Origin: Opitutales bacterium
GTDB taxonomy: Bacteria > Verrucomicrobiota > Verrucomicrobiia > Opitutales > Intestinicryptomonadaceae
Direction: 5' to 3'
DNA: 8,873 nucleotides
Assembly (NCBI GenBank): GCA_017633865.1
Contig: JAGBOM010000199.1
Coordinates: forward strand, 1-8,873
The notes below the pieces were generated by a model. That model was not told the DNA's origin and did not search any database. It worked only from the letters and a program-made list of their open reading frames with translations. Below are positions 5,570 through 8,873 of the stretch, piece by piece. Position numbers and translations under genes: made by a program. How positions within the stretch are numbered: position 1 is the first letter of the stretch; every line of letters starts with the position of its first letter.

Positions 5570-6946
5570 ATGAAGCATAGTTTATCGAGGAGAAATTTTT
5601 TAAAGGCGGGGCTCGCGGCGGGCGCGGTTTTTAACATTCTGCCGCGCTGGGTTATAGGCAAAGAGCCCGCGCCGAACTCGAAAATAAACGTCGCCATTAT
5701 CGGCTGTGGGGGCCGCGGCTCGACCTCGGTGCACGAGGCCGCAAACTTCGCAAACGCGAACATCGCCGCGCTTTGCGATGTCGACAGCGGCCGCGCGTCG
5801 GGAGCATTCAACGCCCACCCCGAAGCCAAAAAATTTTCCGACTACCGCGAAATGTTCGACAAAATGGGCAAGGATATCGACGCTGTTTTTGTATGCACGC
5901 CCGACCACGCCCACTTTCCCGCCGCCGCATGGGCCATGGCTAACGGCAAGCACGTCTATGTAGAAAAGCCCCTCGCCCGCACTTTTTGGGAAACCCGCGA
6001 ACTCAAAAGAATCGCCAAAAAGACAAAGCTTATAACCCAGCTCGGCAACCAGGGGCACGCCGGCGACGGCTGGCGGCTATTAAGGCTTTGGAGCAAAGCC
6101 GGGCTTTTGGGCGACGTCGAGGAAATCCACCACTGGACAGACCGCCCCAACGTGTTCTGGCGGCAGGGCTTGATAAACCGCCCCGACGGCTCGCAAAAGC
6201 CGCCCTCGTCTTTGGACTGGAAGCTGTGGCTGAACGTCGCGCCCGACCAGCCCTACGCCAACTTTTTGGCTCCGTTTGCGTGGAGGGGCTTTCAGGATTT
6301 CGGCACGAGCTCGCTCGGCGACATGGGCTGCCATTTTATGGATTTGGGCTGCTCCGCCTTCGATTTGGGCCTGCCCTCAAAAATCCGCGGCTCGCGCTCC
6401 GAAATGAACGATTTTGCGTGGCCCGAAAAGGCGAAGGTCGTCTACGAATTCGCCCCCAACAAGTTCCACAAAAAGCCCGTAAAGCTCTTTTGGCACGACG
6501 CCCGCGAAAAGCCGTCGAACCTCAAAAATTTCAATCAGGAGGCCATAGACCGCTGCTCCAACGGCACCGCCGTAATCTGCTCGAAGCGCAACGTGTTTTG
6601 CGACAATTCCTACGGGCACAACATCCGCATTTACCCCTTCGAGGAGTTCAGGGCCCTCAAGATGGACAATGCTCTGCCCGAAAAGGATTTTACGGACGCC
6701 GGCGGCAACCCCCACCGCGAATTTTTGAGCGCGGTTTTGGAGGGCAAACAGCCGGGGTCGAACATTGCGGATTTTTCCGCCGACTTCACCGCTACGGTGC
6801 TTTTGGGGCTGATTCCGAACTTCATTCCCGAAAAAGAGCTTTTGTTCGACGCCAAAAGAGGGCGTTTTACAAACTCCAAAGAGGCGAACAAGCTCCTGAA
6901 CTCGCGCTACGCCTACAAAACCGAGTTTTTGCCCTCCAAAATTTAG
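5570..6946 (+). CDS. Tat-exported Gfo/Idh/MocA-family oxidoreductase (458 aa)
   Basis: An NAD(P)-dependent oxidoreductase of the Gfo/Idh/MocA superfamily, which acts on sugars, inositols or their derivatives. Residues 6-12 (SRRNFLK) are a textbook twin-arginine motif, followed by a weakly hydrophobic Ala/Gly stretch to about 30. The enzyme should therefore fold with its cofactor in the cytoplasm and be exported. The Rossmann fold starts at residue 39 with the dinucleotide loop GCGGRG at 45-50 and an Asp after the second strand (CDVD, about 69-72). The EKP motif at 132-134 is the family signature, and GDMGCHFMD at 250-258 holds the expected catalytic His255. The length is normal for the Tat-borne subgroup common in Planctomycetota, Verrucomicrobiota and Bacteroidota. 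The substrate cannot be read from sequence. It is followed by a hairpin terminator. The nearby secreted esterase makes a carbohydrate role plausible. No key residue appears missing. Confidence 0.93.
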   Translation: MKHSLSRRNFLKAGLAAGAVFNILPRWVIGKEPAPNSKINVAIIGCGGRGSTSVHEAANFANANIAALCDVDSGRASGAFNAHPEAKKFSDYREMFDKMGKDIDAVFVCTPDHAHFPAAAWAMANGKHVYVEKPLARTFWETRELKRIAKKTKLITQLGNQGHAGDGWRLLRLWSKAGLLGDVEEIHHWTDRPNVFWRQGLINRPDGSQKPPSSLDWKLWLNVAPDQPYANFLAPFAWRGFQDFGTSSLGDMGCHFMDLGCSAFDLGLPSKIRGSRSEMNDFAWPEKAKVVYEFAPNKFHKKPVKLFWHDAREKPSNLKNFNQEAIDRCSNGTAVICSKRNVFCDNSYGHNIRIYPFEEFRALKMDNALPEKDFTDAGGNPHREFLSAVLEGKQPGSNIADFSADFTATVLLGLIPNFIPEKELLFDAKRGRFTNSKEANKLLNSRYAYKTEFLPSKI

Positions 6947-6969
6947 GCCGAGCCCCGCGACCGCTTTGC

Positions 6970-6994
6970 GGCGGCAAAAAATCCGCCTTTTTTT
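6970..6994 (+). terminator. Rho-independent terminator of the oxidoreductase gene
   Basis: GGCGG (6970-6974) pairs with CCGCC (6983-6987) around an A-rich eight-base loop, followed by seven T (6988-6994). It begins 24 bases after the stop codon. An overlapping alternative hairpin, CCGC with GCGG around TTT (6961-6971), lies just upstream and shares two bases with it. Confidence 0.75.
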
Positions 6995-7007
6995 GCGAAA
7001 ATCGAAA

Positions 7008-7028
7008 CGTTTTTGTGTTTACAAAACG
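7008..7028. promoter_or_regulatory. Imperfect inverted repeat upstream of lptB
   Basis: CGTTTTTGT (7008-7016) and ACAAAACG (7021-7028) form arms that match except for one extra T, around a four-base centre. It lies 26 bases before the lptB start and overlaps TTTACA (7018-7023), a possible -35 box whose 17-base-spaced partner would be CAGAAT (7041-7046). It could be an operator or a leader hairpin. The A/T-rich composition makes chance matches likely. Confidence 0.25.
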
Positions 7029-7054
7029 AAGCTTTTTCCGCAGAATAAAGGGAA

Positions 7055-7795
7055 ATGGATTTACAAAATGAAAAATTGTCGATAAGCGCAAAGGATCTCG
7101 TAAAGGAGTACGGCAAAAGGCGCGTCGTAAACGGCGTAAGCATAAGCGTGTCGTCCGGCGAGATTGTCGGGCTTCTGGGGCCCAACGGCGCGGGCAAAAC
7201 CACAAGCTTTTACATGATAATGGGGCTCGTCCCCGCGACGTCCGGCAAGGTGTTTTTGGGAAGCGAGGAAATAACCCAAACGCCAATGTATAAGCGCGCC
7301 AGAATGGGCATAGGCTACCTCCCGCAGGAGGCGAGCGTGTTCAGAAAGCTCACAGTCGAGGAAAACGTGATGGCCGTGGCCGAAACTCTCGACCTTCCAA
7401 GAGGCGAGCTTAAAGACTTCGTGCTCGCCATGCTCGACGAGCTCGACCTTGCGCGCCTTGCAAAGCAAAAGGCCTACACGCTCTCCGGCGGGGAAAGGCG
7501 CAGGCTCGAAATAACAAGAGCCCTGACCGTCCGCCCCAAATTCCTCTTGATGGACGAGCCCTTCAGCGGCGTCGACCCAATAAGCGTGGCGGAGGTGCAG
7601 GACATCGTAAGAAACCTCAAGAAGAAAAACATAGGGGTTCTCATAACCGACCACAACGTGCGCGAAACCCTCAGCATAGTTGACCGCGCGTACCTAATCC
7701 ACGAAGGCAGGGTGCTCTGCGAGGGCGGCAGCGACTTTTTGGTGAACGACCCTCTCGCGCGCAAATTCTACCTCGGCGAAAGCTTCAAAATGTAA
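7055..7795 (+). CDS. lptB: LPS export ABC transporter ATP-binding protein LptB
   Basis: LptB is the cytoplasmic ATPase that drives LptFG and the Lpt bridge to move lipopolysaccharide from the inner membrane to the cell surface. The 246 residues are typical of the family. Visible motifs are Walker A GPNGAGKTT at 42-50, Q-loop Gln91 in YLPQEASVFRKLTVEEN (a strongly LptB-like stretch), signature LSGGERRR at 143-150, Walker B FLLMDEP at 163-169 (Asp167, Glu168) and H-loop His200 in TDHNVRETL. The alternative, a branched-chain amino-acid ATPase of the LivG/LivF type, is less likely because the Q-loop and SGVDPISVAEVQ segments match LptB. The purine run AAAGGGA ends only a base or so before the ATG, closer than usual, so initiation may be weak or the start may differ slightly. 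hprK follows after 4 bases. No lptA or lptC gene is adjacent upstream, where many bacteria keep them. Confidence 0.95.
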   Translation: MDLQNEKLSISAKDLVKEYGKRRVVNGVSISVSSGEIVGLLGPNGAGKTTSFYMIMGLVPATSGKVFLGSEEITQTPMYKRARMGIGYLPQEASVFRKLTVEENVMAVAETLDLPRGELKDFVLAMLDELDLARLAKQKAYTLSGGERRRLEITRALTVRPKFLLMDEPFSGVDPISVAEVQDIVRNLKKKNIGVLITDHNVRETLSIVDRAYLIHEGRVLCEGGSDFLVNDPLARKFYLGESFKM

Positions 7796-7799
7796 GATT

Positions 7800-8750
7800 A
7801 TGCCGCAAGAAAAAATAAAGGAACAGTCCGTAAGCGTCGCGGAATTTTACGAAATGTTTAAGGACGCCCTCCAGCTGGAGCTTGCGGCGGGCTCGGGCGG
7901 AATGAAAAACGAGCTCCCCGAGCTCAGCCTGAACCGCCCGTCGCTCGCGCTTACGGGGTACTTCAAAAATTTCTCCGCAAACAGAATCCAGCTTTTCGGC
8001 GCCGGCGAAATGTCGTATTTGCGCGACCAAAACGCGGAGGCGCAAATTCGGATTATGGAGTCGGTGGCGGCGCGCGGCATACCCTGCATTGTGGTGTCGC
8101 GCAACATAGTGCCCACAAGGGCGATGCTAAAAGTGGCCGAAAGCAGAAACATACCGCTAATACGCACGCGCCTGCGCTCGAAGGAGTTCGCAAACGAGCT
8201 CCGCGCCGAGTCCGAAAAGAAGTTCGCCCCGCAAATCAGCCTCCACGGAACTTTCTTGGACGTTAAGGGCATAGGCGTTTTGATAAGGGGGCAAAGCGGC
8301 GTCGGCAAAAGCGAATGCGCGCTCGCGCTCGTCGACCACGGCCACAGCCTCGTCGCCGACGACATGACCTACTGCGTAAAAATCGGCAAGAACCGCGTAA
8401 TCGGCAAGAGCAGCGAGCTTAACCGCGGCTACATGGAGTGCCGCGGCATCGGCATTATAGACGTCACAAAGCTCTACGGCATACGCTGCCTGCGCCTTGA
8501 AAAGCAGCTCGACCTCGTCATAACCTTCGTCGAGTGGAAGCCCGGAATACCCGAGGAAAGAACGGGGCTCGAAAAAAACTTTTTCGACGTTTTGGGCGTG
8601 CAAATCCCGCATTTTGAAATTCCCGTGCGCCCCGGCCGAGACATGGCGCGCCTCGTGGAGGTAGCGGCCATGGTGCAGGCTCTGCGCGAAATCGGCCACG
8701 ACGCCGCCGCGGAGTTCAACCAGCATTTAATCGACGCCATGAAGGTTTAG
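7800..8750 (+). CDS. hprK: HPr kinase/phosphorylase
   Basis: HprK phosphorylates, and removes phosphate from, the regulatory serine of HPr, linking carbon and energy status to sugar uptake or to PTS-based regulation. The 316 residues match the full-length two-domain form. The N-terminal domain covers about 1-135. The kinase domain carries the conserved HGTFLDVKGIGVLI segment from His149, Walker A GQSGVGKS at 164-171, the VADD pair at 185-188, the HprK signature ECRGIGIIDV at 213-222 and the C-terminal block PVRPGRDMARLVEVAA at 276-291. This is not the short alphaproteobacterial form, which lacks the N-terminal domain. The start is 4 bases after the lptB stop with almost no Shine-Dalgarno, so translation is probably coupled. 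No HPr or enzyme I gene is in the window, so its partner must lie elsewhere. Confidence 0.96.
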   Translation: MPQEKIKEQSVSVAEFYEMFKDALQLELAAGSGGMKNELPELSLNRPSLALTGYFKNFSANRIQLFGAGEMSYLRDQNAEAQIRIMESVAARGIPCIVVSRNIVPTRAMLKVAESRNIPLIRTRLRSKEFANELRAESEKKFAPQISLHGTFLDVKGIGVLIRGQSGVGKSECALALVDHGHSLVADDMTYCVKIGKNRVIGKSSELNRGYMECRGIGIIDVTKLYGIRCLRLEKQLDLVITFVEWKPGIPEERTGLEKNFFDVLGVQIPHFEIPVRPGRDMARLVEVAAMVQALREIGHDAAAEFNQHLIDAMKV

Positions 8751-8775
8751 CGCGTCAAAAAAATTTCCCTTTAAG

Positions 8776-8873
8776 ATGGCACAAAAATTTTCACCCCGCG
8801 CGGAAAAGTTGCGCAAGCTTTTGGGCGAGCGCATAGTGTTTCTCGACGGCGGCATGGGCACGCTCATACAGCG
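8776..8873 (+). CDS. metH: Methionine synthase (cobalamin-dependent MetH), N-terminal fragment cut by the window end
   Basis: Only 32 full codons are visible. They read as the beginning of the homocysteine-binding domain: a short basic lead, then LLGERIVFLDGGMGTLIQ, where LDGGMGT at 23-29 is the hallmark first strand and loop of the homocysteine S-methyltransferase fold. The short lead before this motif fits MetH, which transfers the methyl group of methyltetrahydrofolate to homocysteine through cobalamin. A shorter homocysteine methyltransferase or a MetH split into separate proteins cannot be excluded from this fragment. The gene starts 25 bases after the hprK stop with no terminator between, so it is probably co-transcribed with lptB and hprK. 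Confidence 0.8.
   Translation, partial: MAQKFSPRAEKLRKLLGERIVFLDGGMGTLIQ

Noticed and set aside
5986..7071. 361-residue plus-strand frame overlapping the oxidoreductase gene
   Set aside because: It is rich in Arg, Pro and Gln, as expected of a shifted frame of GC-rich coding DNA; the overlapping frame has full Gfo/Idh/MocA motifs, and this one runs through the terminator.
7061..7654. 197-residue minus-strand frame opposite lptB
   Set aside because: It is the reverse-strand shadow of a complete ABC ATPase with all motifs; no domain pattern or ribosome site.
8157..8726. 189-residue minus-strand frame opposite hprK
   Set aside because: It is fully contained within hprK, which has every family motif; biased Ala/Val/Leu composition typical of an antisense frame.
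1..8873. CRISPR array, IS element, prophage, tRNA or riboswitch
   Set aside because: I saw no regularly spaced repeats, no transposase or integrase motif, no terminal inverted repeats with duplications, and no recognisable cloverleaf or conserved riboswitch core.

Overview
The window looks like ordinary chromosome of a Gram-negative bacterium, most likely a member of Verrucomicrobiota (Opitutales/Puniceicoccales-like) or a PVC relative. The reasons are lptB (LPS export) directly upstream of hprK, a Tat-exported Gfo/Idh/MocA oxidoreductase, a secreted SGNH esterase, and a uniform codon style rich in GCC, GGC, GAA and AAA with A/T-rich gene gaps. The lineage is an inference from gene content, not a database match. 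I see no IS element, integrase, phage gene, CRISPR array, tRNA or rRNA.

Left part (1-5058). The window opens inside a membrane-anchored HAMP-SpoIIE/RsbU-type Ser/Thr phosphatase, the output module of a partner-switching regulatory pathway. A bidirectional hairpin terminator separates it from a convergent minus-strand gene for a 746-residue protein. That protein has a canonical EF-hand loop near its N-terminus, three C-terminal membrane segments and an Ala/Gln-rich tail, and its function is unknown. Divergent from it is a small plus-strand gene for an acidic 103-residue protein with a C-terminal membrane anchor. The 3' end of this small gene overlaps, tail to tail, a minus-strand gene for a secreted SGNH/GDSL esterase with a degenerate alpha/beta-hydrolase-like second domain.

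Middle (5059-6994). A 209-base divergent intergenic region holds a candidate promoter, an inverted repeat placed where an operator would lie, and a leader hairpin. It precedes a 76-residue protein of unknown family with a good Shine-Dalgarno site. A Tat-signal Gfo/Idh/MocA oxidoreductase follows and ends at a hairpin terminator. The esterase and the oxidoreductase both fit handling of decorated polysaccharides or sugars outside the cytoplasm.

Right part (7055-8873). Three tightly spaced plus-strand genes form a likely operon: lptB (ATPase of the LPS exporter), hprK (HPr kinase/phosphorylase) and the first 32 codons of metH-like methionine synthase. The lptB-hprK pair resembles a compressed form of the proteobacterial lptB-rpoN-hpf-ptsN-hprK/rapZ locus.

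I found no clear new defence or mobile system. The parts most worth a second look are the 746-residue EF-hand membrane protein with its small divergent partner, the two-domain esterase, and the 76-residue orphan with its structured leader.
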